Shown: piece by piece, positions 1 through 6,252 of the stretch
Layout: every line of letters starts with the position of its first letter
Numbering within the stretch: position 1 is the stretch's first letter
Source of the DNA: Thermococcus sp.
GTDB taxonomy: Archaea > Methanobacteriota_B > Thermococci > Thermococcales > Thermococcaceae
NCBI GenBank assembly: GCA_027023165.1
Contig: JALVWX010000243.1
Span: forward strand, 1-6,252
DNA length: 6,252 nt
Reading direction: 5' to 3'
Program-made: the position numbers and the translations under genes
Notes under the pieces: generated by a model
The model's input: only the letters and a program-made list of their open reading frames with translations
Databases searched by the model: none
Told to the model about the DNA's origin: nothing

Positions 1-1293
1 GAAGTTCTCAACCCCGAAGTTGGTTATCGAGGCCAGTATCTGGCTCCTGAAGGCCTGCTCGTTCGCCAGCATAGAGAACAGCTTCTCGGGCTTCCCGTGG
101 ATGTAGCGCTCCATAAGCTTCTTCGGCTCTTCGGTTCTCGCGACGATTATTGCCTCGCCGACTTTATCGTACTTCGGCCTTCCAGCGCGACCCATCATCT
201 GCTGGATTTCGAGGACAGGAATGTCGGTCCAGCCAAAGCCGGCGTATCTCTTGGTGTCGCGGATTATAACGCGGAAGGCGGGTGTATTGACTCCAGCGGC
301 CAATGTGGGGGTAGCAGTGATGATTTTGACGATTCCTGCCCGGAACGCGTCCTCTATCAGCGTCCTCTCGACCCTGCTCAAACCCGCGTGGTGGAAGGCG
401 ACACCGCCCTTCAGTGCCCTCTTGAGCTTTTCCGTCGTTGGGTTGTCCTCTATCCTGGAGATAAGCTCCTCCAGTTGTCTCGTCTCTGGTTTGGTGAGCA
501 GTTTGGAGACCTTCGATGAGAGTGAGACTGCCTCCTTTTCTGCGGAACGCCTCGTGTTCACGAATACGAGCGCCTGTTTGTCTCTCTTCACGGCGTCAAT
601 TGCTAAGCTTTCCCAGTTCTCAGGGTAGCGGTCGGTTTTACCGTCCTCCCAAAAGAGCGTGCCGAGATGGAAAACTCCTTTCCTCAGTTCGACCGGGCGC
701 CAGTCGCTCATGACCAGCGCGGCATCGAGCCACTCGGCAAGCTCCTCGGCGTTTCCAACCGTCGCGCTCAACGCTAAAATCTGCGCCTTCCCAAGGAGGT
801 GGCTGAGTATCATCTCGAGGGTAGCACCGCGGTCGTAGGAGCCTATGAGGTGGACTTCATCGGCGACGACGAGCTTGACGTCCCTGACCCATCCCGGAGA
901 GTGCCTCAGGAGGGAGTCGAACTTCTCTGCGGTGGCAACTATGATGTCGTACTTTCCGAGCCACTCGTCCGTTGAGTCGTAATCTCCAGTGGTTGCCGCG
1001 ACCCTTATTCCGAGCTTTTCCCACTCCCTGAACTCGCGGTACTTCTCCTCGGCGAGGGCCTTTAGGGGGACCAGATAGACTGCCTTCCCACCCTCGCGGA
1101 GGAGCTTGTTGATCATAACTATCTCGCTCACAAGGGTCTTTCCGCTCGCCGTGGGGATGGCCAGAACGAGGTTTTTGCCCTCCAGAACGCCGCTTTTCAG
1201 CGCTTCCTTCTGCGGCGGGTAGAGTTCCTCTATCCCCCTCTCGCGGATGATCCTCTTTATCCTCTCGTCGACCGGAAGCTCTTCGACCTTCAT
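1..1293 (-). CDS. hel308: Hel308/Hjm-type ski2-like DNA helicase, N-terminal 431 codons (runs off left edge)
   Basis: This is a superfamily 2 ATP-dependent 3'-5' DNA helicase of the archaeal Hel308 (Hjm) family, which acts at stalled or collapsed replication forks. Visible motifs in order are a Q-motif region (YPPQ, Q28), Walker A IPTASGKT (K52), the DEVH box (D145-H148), SAT (S176-T178), FHHAGL near residue 300, TPTLAAGVNTP, and QQMMGRAGRPKYD (motif VI, near plus position 190). Both RecA-like domains are therefore present. The family is about 720 residues long, so the winged-helix, ratchet and helix-loop-helix domains lie outside the window. The frame is open to base 1. The ATG at 1293 gives MKVEELPVDERIK, matching remembered Pyrococcus Hjm N termini. 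A TGTGAG element four bases upstream occupies the place where other genes here carry GGTGAG. A GTG three codons upstream is the less likely alternative. The gene is divergent from the RAM-domain gene. Confidence 0.95.
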   Translation of the reverse strand, partial: MKVEELPVDERIKRIIRERGIEELYPPQKEALKSGVLEGKNLVLAIPTASGKTLVSEIVMINKLLREGGKAVYLVPLKALAEEKYREFREWEKLGIRVAATTGDYDSTDEWLGKYDIIVATAEKFDSLLRHSPGWVRDVKLVVADEVHLIGSYDRGATLEMILSHLLGKAQILALSATVGNAEELAEWLDAALVMSDWRPVELRKGVFHLGTLFWEDGKTDRYPENWESLAIDAVKRDKQALVFVNTRRSAEKEAVSLSSKVSKLLTKPETRQLEELISRIEDNPTTEKLKRALKGGVAFHHAGLSRVERTLIEDAFRAGIVKIITATPTLAAGVNTPAFRVIIRDTKRYAGFGWTDIPVLEIQQMMGRAGRPKYDKVGEAIIVARTEEPKKLMERYIHGKPEKLFSMLANEQAFRSQILASITNFGVENF

Positions 1294-1325
1294 GCCTCTC
1301 ACATCCCATCCAATTGGGGGCGGCG

Positions 1326-1343
1326 GTTTTATCTTTTTCTCTT
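1326..1343 (-). promoter_or_regulatory. Putative TATA/BRE promoter of the hel308 gene
   Basis: Read on the minus strand, the stretch is GAGAAAAAGATAAAACC. A purine-rich BRE-like part precedes a TATA-like GATAAAAC (1327-1334). Centring TBP there puts transcription start near 1304, giving a leader of about 11 nt before the ATG at 1293. The TATA match is imperfect, so this is a positional inference. Confidence 0.4.
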
Positions 1344-1376
1344 GAAAACCTCGCCGTTCACGGCGGGGAGGAGGCA
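1341..1376 (+). mobile_element. GC-rich hairpin, possible solo right-end relic of an IS200/IS605-type (TnpB) element
   Basis: Seen directly: an 8-bp stem, CCTCGCCG (1349-1356) with CGGCGGGG (1361-1368), containing one G-U pair. It is closed by a TTCA loop and followed by AGGAGG. The hairpin lies between two divergent promoters, so it is not in terminator position for either flanking gene. From memory, right ends of archaeal IS200/IS605 elements, which also form the 3' scaffold of the TnpB guide RNA, have a GC stem-loop followed by an AGG-rich string and the target-adjacent sequence. No tnpA or tnpB coding sequence is present, so this would be a decayed or solo end. The assignment is inference from resemblance and could be wrong. 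Confidence 0.35.
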
Positions 1377-1402
1377 GATGGTTAACTGAACCGAAAAAAC
1401 TA

Positions 1403-1417
1403 CGAAAAGCTTAAATG
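1403..1417 (+). promoter_or_regulatory. BRE/TATA promoter of the RAM-domain gene
   Basis: A purine-rich BRE, CGAAAAG (1403-1409), is followed by a TATA-like CTTAAATG (1410-1417). This predicts transcription start near 1440 and a leader of about 25 nt containing the GGTGGTG ribosome binding site at 1454-1460, four bases before the ATG at 1465. Confidence 0.6.
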
Positions 1418-1464
1418 AGTTGGAGTGCAAGTATTCACGTAAAGCCTTTCCCCGGTGGTGAAAA

Positions 1465-1710
1465 ATGGTTAGGTCGTACGTTTTATTGACCGTTGAGATT
1501 GGAAAAGTTGAGAGCGTCATAGAGGCGCTCAAGCAGATTCCGGGCGTTACAAAGGCCGACGCGGTCACCGGCCCCTACGATGCCATAGTCCACATAGAAG
1601 CCAACGACCTCGGAGAGCTCACCAGAAGGATCCTCCACGACATACACAATATCGACGGCGTTATCGACACCACTACCGCGATAGTAGTTGAGATGGAAGA
1701 GGAGGAGTGA
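1465..1710 (+). CDS. Stand-alone RAM-domain protein (Lrp/AsnC effector domain without DNA-binding domain)
   Basis: The 81-residue product matches the RAM (regulation of amino acid metabolism) effector domain of Lrp/AsnC regulators along its whole length. It opens with a beta strand (SYVLLTVEIG) and a helix (VESVIEALKQIPGV), then has the typical G36-P37-Y38-D39 turn, a strand (AIVHIEA), a second helix (LGELTRRILHDIHNIDGV) and a last strand with an acidic tail (VVEMEEEE). No helix-turn-helix precedes it, and the ribosome binding site sits directly before the ATG, so it is not an obvious truncation. Stand-alone RAM proteins are common in Thermococcales and form ring-like oligomers; some bind amino acids or pair with full-length Lrp proteins. 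The partner and ligand cannot be told from sequence. The gene appears monocistronic, and its TGA abuts the srp19 stop on the other strand. Confidence 0.88.
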   Translation: MVRSYVLLTVEIGKVESVIEALKQIPGVTKADAVTGPYDAIVHIEANDLGELTRRILHDIHNIDGVIDTTTAIVVEMEEEE

Positions 1711-2058
1711 CTACCTCTTTTTCTTCCTGGATTTGCGCTTCTTCTTGCCTTTGGATTTGTCCCTCGCTTTCCTAAGCTCCCTCACCTTCTGGGCTATCAT
1801 CCTGAGGGATTTCCCCTTGGTGTGTCTACTCTCTATCCTGAGCATCCCCCTGGTTCTGTATTCTTCGTCAAGACCGGAAAGCCTGGGGTTTAGCTTCTCG
1901 GCCTCTATCTCGACGACGTTCATTCCCAGGGTCTTTGCTGCCTCCTCTATTTCGCTTATCCTCGGAGAATCCACCGCAACGTCCTTTCCCACTGTCCTTC
2001 CATACTTTCTACTGAGCCTAGCGTCTATCTCACTGGGCCACACGACGAATTTCCTCAT
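1711..2058 (-). CDS. srp19: Signal recognition particle protein SRP19
   Basis: The 115-residue basic protein is the archaeal SRP19 subunit. It binds the tips of helices 6 and 8 of 7S SRP RNA in the cytoplasm and organises the RNA for SRP54 binding during membrane protein targeting. Family features are the N-terminal FVVWPSEIDARLSRKYGR segment (residues 4-21), the DVAVDSPRISEIEEAAKTLG region, the LNPRLSG turn and the KGKSLRMIAQKV helix. From about residue 98 it carries a Lys/Arg-rich tail ending KSRKKKR, typical of an RNA-binding extension. The ATG at 2058 is preferred because GGTGAG (plus 2062-2067) lies four bases upstream and the product begins MRKFVVWP. A TTG five codons further upstream would include the ribosome binding site and is unlikely. 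The stop directly abuts the convergent RAM-domain gene. Confidence 0.95.
   Translation of the reverse strand: MRKFVVWPSEIDARLSRKYGRTVGKDVAVDSPRISEIEEAAKTLGMNVVEIEAEKLNPRLSGLDEEYRTRGMLRIESRHTKGKSLRMIAQKVRELRKARDKSKGKKKRKSRKKKR
1713..1724 (+). terminator. Oligo-T terminator of the RAM-domain gene, inside srp19
   Basis: A T-rich run, ACCTCTTTTTCT, begins three bases after the TGA at 1708-1710; further T-rich clusters follow to about 1765. Archaeal RNA polymerase terminates at oligo-T on the coding strand. The same bases encode the Lys/Arg tail of SRP19 on the minus strand. Termination efficiency is not known. Confidence 0.5.
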
Positions 2059-2073
2059 CTTCTCACCGGACAA

Positions 2074-2084
2074 GGTTTAAAAGA
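2074..2084 (+). promoter_or_regulatory. TATA promoter of the DUF257-like/trmI operon
   Basis: TTTAAAAG at 2076-2083 is a TATA-like box. It predicts transcription start near 2105, with GGTGAG at 2106-2111 at the extreme 5' end of the message and four bases to the ATG at 2116. It interlocks with the oppositely directed srp19 promoter. Confidence 0.5.
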
Positions 2085-2090
2085 ATCCCC

Positions 2091-2106
2091 GTTAAAAACC
2101 CTTTTG
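2091..2106 (-). promoter_or_regulatory. BRE/TATA promoter of srp19
   Basis: On the minus strand CAAAAGGGTTTTTAAC reads as a purine-rich BRE followed by a TATA-like TTTTTAAC (centre near 2095). Transcription start is expected near 2068, just ahead of the GGTGAG at 2062-2067. Confidence 0.5.
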
Positions 2107-2115
2107 GTGAGAGAC

Positions 2116-2754
2116 ATGGACGTTTATGCCCTCCGCAGGTACCTGTTGGGTAAGGCCGACAGGGGAGATACCGTCATCGTCGAGTACGAGCCGTATTACC
2201 CCATCGAGGACTTCTCCTGGGGTCTCCTCATGCCGTCGCTGGTTGAATCCGACAGCGTGGTCGTTGCCGACTTCTTCGGTGTTGGGAACCTCCTGCTCAG
2301 AAACTACGCCCGCAGGGTTTCCGGAAGGGAGTACTCCCGCCTGATCGGCCTCATGAAGAGCATTACGGTGGTGAAGGTCGGACCCGGTTCCGCGAGCTAT
2401 GGGGAGCTTCTGCTTGATATCAGCCCCGCCTACGAGCCGGGGGCCTTTCTGAGGAACTACCACACGATAATCAGCAGGGTGAGCAGGCTCCCTACAAAGC
2501 CTGAGTACTTCGTCACGTTCGGACTCGGCCACTACATCCACTTCGGGGGTGACAACGCCGTCAAGTCCCTCCTAACGGGTATCAGCACGATCCCCCTCGA
2601 GGACTGGGTTGGGATACACTTCATAAACGAGGCCGTTGTGAAGAGGGAGCATCTGGCAATCCTTGAGGAGGTGGCCTCCATGGTGTTCAGGATCTCGCGG
2701 GAGGGAATAAGCGTTCTTAAGGAAGGTGGGGTCATTGATAGCGGAAGGGGATAA
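2116..2754 (+). CDS. DUF257-like protein of unknown function (Thermococcales family)
   Basis: The 212-residue protein resembles the DUF257 family, known essentially from Pyrococcus and Thermococcus and without an assigned function. The fit is from memory of its conserved opening, with GDTVIVEYEPYYPIEDF at residues 17-33 followed by alternating strands (SVVVADFFGVGNLL, ITVVKVGPG, YFVTFGLGHYIHFGG). The pattern suggests an alpha/beta fold resembling RecA/KaiC-type domains, but no Walker A motif is present, so ATP binding is not supported. No signal peptide or membrane segment is seen. The ATG at 2116 is chosen because GGTGAG (2106-2111) lies four bases upstream; TTG 2104 and GTG 2107 would lie in or before the ribosome binding site. 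It is the first gene of a likely operon and overlaps trmI by 20 nt, suggesting coupled translation. A functional link to tRNA modification is only contextual. Confidence 0.7.
   Translation: MDVYALRRYLLGKADRGDTVIVEYEPYYPIEDFSWGLLMPSLVESDSVVVADFFGVGNLLLRNYARRVSGREYSRLIGLMKSITVVKVGPGSASYGELLLDISPAYEPGAFLRNYHTIISRVSRLPTKPEYFVTFGLGHYIHFGGDNAVKSLLTGISTIPLEDWVGIHFINEAVVKREHLAILEEVASMVFRISREGISVLKEGGVIDSGRG
2725..2731 (+). promoter_or_regulatory. trmI: Ribosome binding site supporting the TTG start of trmI
   Basis: GGTGGGG lies within the 3' end of the upstream gene, with its GGTGG core (2725-2729) five bases before the TTG at 2735. It overlaps the competing in-frame GTG at 2726, which argues against that earlier start. 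Confidence 0.6.
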
Positions 2755-3496
2755 AGTCCTGCTCGTGGACAGAAGGGGCAAGCGCTATCTCGTGACGGTC
2801 TCTGAGGGGGAGTTCCACACTGACCTAGGCATACTCAAGTTAGGGGAGCTTATAGGGAAGCCCTACGGGGCCTCGATAACCAGCCACAAGGGCGAGGAGT
2901 TCAGGGCGATCAAGCCAGACGTCAACGACATCATAGCCAAGATGAGGCGCGGGCCGCAGATAGTTCATCCAAAGGACGCGGGCATAATAATCGCCTACGC
3001 GGGCATCTCGCCCGGCGACACCGTAATCGAGGCAGGAGCCGGAAGCGGTGCGCTCACGATTTTCCTTGCCAACATAGTTGGGCCTAACGGAAAGGTCATC
3101 AGCTACGAGGTCAGGGAGGATCACGCCGAAATAGCCCGGAGGAACGTCAAGTTCGCGGGCTTCTCCGACAGGGTGACGATAAAGCTCAAGAACATCTACG
3201 ACGGCATAGACGAGGAGAGGGCGGATCATATCGTGCTCGACCTGCCTCAGCCGGAGAACGTTCTTCCGCACGCGGTTGAGGTTCTCCGTCCCGGCGGCTA
3301 CTTCGTGGCCTACACACCCTGCACCAACCAGGTTCACCGCTTCTTCCAGGCCTTCCAGGGGTACAGGGAGCACTTCTATCGGCCAAGGATCATTGAGGTC
3401 CTGGTAAGAGAACAGGAGGTAAAGAAGGAGTGCATGAGGCCGAAGACGACGATGCTGGCGCACACAGGTTATTTGACCTTCATCCGGAAGCTGTGA
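2735..3496 (+). CDS. trmI: tRNA (adenine-57/58-N1)-methyltransferase TrmI
   Basis: This is a SAM-dependent class I methyltransferase that makes m1A58, and in Thermococcales also m1A57, in the T-loop of tRNA. It has an N-terminal beta-rich domain (about 1-70) with REGDK-like MIAEGDKVLLVDRRGKRYLV, followed by RGPQIVHPKDAG, SAM motif I EAGAGSGAL (E99-G105), motif II SYEVRED, and the DLPQP active-site loop (D169-P173). The C-terminal part has FVAYTPCTNQ and KKECMRP. Starting at TTG 2735 gives 253 residues and puts cysteines at 196 and 233. As I remember it, Pyrococcus abyssi TrmI has this length and uses these positions for inter-subunit disulfides that stabilise the tetramer. A GTG at 2726 would add three residues and consume the ribosome binding site. 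The 3' end overlaps the convergent small gene by 17 bp. Confidence 0.95.
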   Translation: MIAEGDKVLLVDRRGKRYLVTVSEGEFHTDLGILKLGELIGKPYGASITSHKGEEFRAIKPDVNDIIAKMRRGPQIVHPKDAGIIIAYAGISPGDTVIEAGAGSGALTIFLANIVGPNGKVISYEVREDHAEIARRNVKFAGFSDRVTIKLKNIYDGIDEERADHIVLDLPQPENVLPHAVEVLRPGGYFVAYTPCTNQVHRFFQAFQGYREHFYRPRIIEVLVREQEVKKECMRPKTTMLAHTGYLTFIRKL

Positions 3497-3692
3497 CCTC
3501 TTCTTCCTTTGATTCTTCCTCGCCCTCGTAGGTGAGGTACGCCAGCGCCCCAAAGACGAGGACCATGAGGAGCGCCTGGATTGTCGGGTTCCCTGGGATG
3601 TTCTGCAGCGCAGGGATGTTGCCGTAGAGCACCGGCCAGAATAGTCCGATGGCTGTGAGGAGCACGGAGACCTGGTATATCGCCTTTTCCAT
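3480..3692 (-). CDS. Small membrane protein with two predicted transmembrane segments, function unknown
   Basis: I do not recognise this 70-residue protein. It has a first hydrophobic segment at about residues 4-24 (from AIYQVSVLLTAIGLFW), a short loop with NIPALQNIPGNPT, a second segment at about 37-55 (QALLMVLVFGALAYLTY), and an acidic tail EGEEESKEEE. Both termini probably lie on the same side of the membrane. Support for a real gene: the ATG at 3692 is preceded by GGAGGG (plus 3699-3704) with six bases spacing, and a convincing BRE/TATA lies further upstream. The hydrophobic pattern is too regular for a chance frame. Its last 17 bp overlap the end of trmI on the opposite strand. It is divergent from the Nfn-type operon and shares its regulatory region, so a link to that redox system is possible but unproven. 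Confidence 0.75.
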   Translation of the reverse strand: MEKAIYQVSVLLTAIGLFWPVLYGNIPALQNIPGNPTIQALLMVLVFGALAYLTYEGEEESKEEEVTASG

Positions 3693-3722
3693 TTCATTCC
3701 CTCCAGCGCCATCTTCTGCGAA

Positions 3723-3740
3723 CTTTTTTTAACGCTTTCT
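3723..3740 (-). promoter_or_regulatory. BRE/TATA promoter of the small membrane protein gene
   Basis: On the minus strand AGAAAGC (BRE, plus 3734-3740) precedes GTTAAAAAAAG (3723-3733). Transcription start is expected near 3702-3706, giving a very short leader that begins at or just ahead of the GGAGGG ribosome binding site. Confidence 0.6.
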
Positions 3741-3764
3741 ATTTCTTCCCGAGGATACTTCTGC

Positions 3765-3787
3765 CTTTTCAACCTTTGGTTAACAAC
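3765..3787 (+). promoter_or_regulatory. Candidate SurR operator (tandem GTTn3AAC) upstream of the Nfn-type operon
   Basis: The sequence reads CTTttcAAC, a 5-nt spacer, then GTTaacAAC. The published extended consensus for SurR, the sulfur-response regulator of Thermococcales, is GTTn3AACn5GTTn3AAC; 11 of the 12 fixed bases match, with only the first G replaced by C. The site ends three bases before the TATA box at 3791 and overlaps the BRE position. SurR-activated promoters carry the site upstream of BRE/TATA, repressed ones at or downstream of it, so this one is on the borderline. It is a motif match only, though a tandem match this good is expected by chance only about once in 70 windows of this size with uniform base use. 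Confidence 0.65.
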
Positions 3788-3790
3788 AGG

Positions 3791-3798
3791 TTTATAAG
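3791..3798 (+). promoter_or_regulatory. TATA box of the Nfn-type operon
   Basis: TTTATAAG is the best TATA box in the window. It predicts transcription start at about 3821-3822 and a leader of about 38 nt before the ATG at 3859, longer than those of the neighbouring housekeeping genes. Confidence 0.75.
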
Positions 3799-3806
3799 CA
3801 CCCAAT

Positions 3807-3815
3807 GTTGTGAAC
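3807..3815 (+). promoter_or_regulatory. Second SurR-like site GTTgtgAAC between TATA box and start of transcription
   Basis: GTTGTGAAC fits the core GTTn3AAC exactly and lies between the TATA box and the predicted start, a position suited to repression. It lacks a good second repeat at the 5-nt spacing (GATgtcCAG follows). The same 9-base pattern also occurs in coding sequence here, so alone it is weak. Confidence 0.4.
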
Positions 3816-3858
3816 TCTTAGATGTCCAGCTTTGGGCCTATGTACGGAGGTGTTCATC

Positions 3859-6176
<2,318 letters not shown>

Positions 6177-6192
6177 TTTTACCTCTTTTTCT
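6177..6192 (+). terminator. Oligo-T terminator of the Nfn-type operon
   Basis: TTTTACCTCTTTTTCT follows the TGA at 6174-6176 immediately, giving a T4 and a T5 run on the coding strand, as expected for intrinsic archaeal termination. It overlaps the likely C-terminal codons of a convergent gene. Confidence 0.6.
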
Positions 6193-6252
6193 CTAACTCT
6201 ATTGCAAGTTTTATCCCCGATGCTTCTTGCAGTTTCTTGAGCAGTCTAAGGA
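6179..6252 (-). CDS. Probable C-terminal end of a convergent gene (runs off right edge)
   Basis: Read on the minus strand, one frame is open from the window edge to a TAA at 6179-6181. It encodes 23 residues: LRLLKKLQEASGIK followed by LAIELEKKR. The composition (Leu, Lys and Glu, amphipathic helix pattern) is typical of hyperthermophile proteins, and the other two minus frames have stops in this stretch. The stop lies two bases from the end of the large-subunit gene, matching the tight convergent ends elsewhere here. Codons are more A/T-rich at third positions than in the neighbours. The fragment is too short to name, and could be chance. Confidence 0.5.
   Translation of the reverse strand, partial: LRLLKKLQEASGIKLAIELEKKR

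Noticed and set aside
317..323. GTGATGA, resembling box C of a C/D guide RNA
   Set aside because: It lies inside the helicase coding sequence, and no box D (CTGA) or C'/D' pair is found at suitable spacing.
1300..1302. Alternative GTG start for the helicase
   Set aside because: It overlaps the likely ribosome binding region and would add three residues not present in remembered Hjm proteins.
1378..1389. ATG preceded by GGGGAGGAGG
   Set aside because: The frame is ATG GTT AAC TGA, three codons only. The purine run is better explained as part of the hairpin element.
2056..2073. TTG start giving SRP19 a five-residue N-terminal extension
   Set aside because: GGTGAG lies between that TTG and the ATG at 2058, and SRP19 proteins begin close to the FVVWP motif.
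2281..2289. GTTgggAAC, a match to the SurR core motif; others at 4-12 and 751-759
   Set aside because: All three lie inside coding sequence and lack the second repeat. They show that the single 9-base core is expected by chance at this length.
2840..3805. Long antisense open frame (about 320 codons) spanning trmI, the small gene and the intergenic region
   Set aside because: Its sequence is low in hydrophobic pattern and shows no family features. It would read through a promoter region and two well-supported genes.

Overview
The window looks like chromosomal DNA of a hyperthermophilic euryarchaeon of the order Thermococcales, most likely Thermococcus. The evidence is the gene content (Hel308/Hjm helicase, SRP19, archaeal-type TrmI, a family-restricted DUF257-like protein, an Nfn/Sud-type flavoprotein pair), TATA/BRE promoters with short leaders, GGTG-type ribosome binding sites, GC-rich coding with many AGG/AGA arginine codons, and very tight packing. 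These assignments rest on motifs and remembered family sequences; no database search was run.

Layout, left to right. The N-terminal 431 codons of a Hel308 helicase run leftward off the window edge (1-1293). A 171-bp divergent intergenic region follows; it holds both promoters and a GC-rich hairpin that may be a relic of an IS200/IS605-type element. Next is a stand-alone RAM (Lrp/AsnC effector-domain) protein (1465-1710, +), whose stop codon abuts the stop of convergent srp19 (1711-2058, -). Only 57 bp separates srp19 from the divergent DUF257-like gene (2116-2754, +), and the two promoters interlock there. The DUF257-like gene overlaps trmI (2735-3496, +), the tRNA m1A57/58 methyltransferase, which appears to start at TTG. 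The end of trmI overlaps a convergent gene for a 70-residue protein with two predicted membrane segments (3480-3692, -).

A 166-bp divergent regulatory region (3693-3858) then drives a two-gene operon for the small (3859-4728) and large (4728-6176) subunits of an Nfn/SudBA-family flavoprotein. The small subunit has an altered dinucleotide-binding loop that suggests the NfnII/Xfn type rather than classical NfnI. Upstream of its TATA box lies a near-perfect tandem match to the sulfur-response regulator SurR consensus, with a further single site downstream. The last 74 bases appear to hold the C-terminal end of a convergent gene.

Functionally, the left part is housekeeping (DNA repair, signal recognition particle, tRNA modification). 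The right part is redox metabolism, linking ferredoxin and pyridine nucleotide pools, with sequence signs of control by elemental sulfur. The most interesting points are the candidate SurR control region, the unusual small-subunit loop, the solo hairpin, and the compact convergent ends, where a Lys-rich C terminus on one strand provides the oligo-T terminator of the other.
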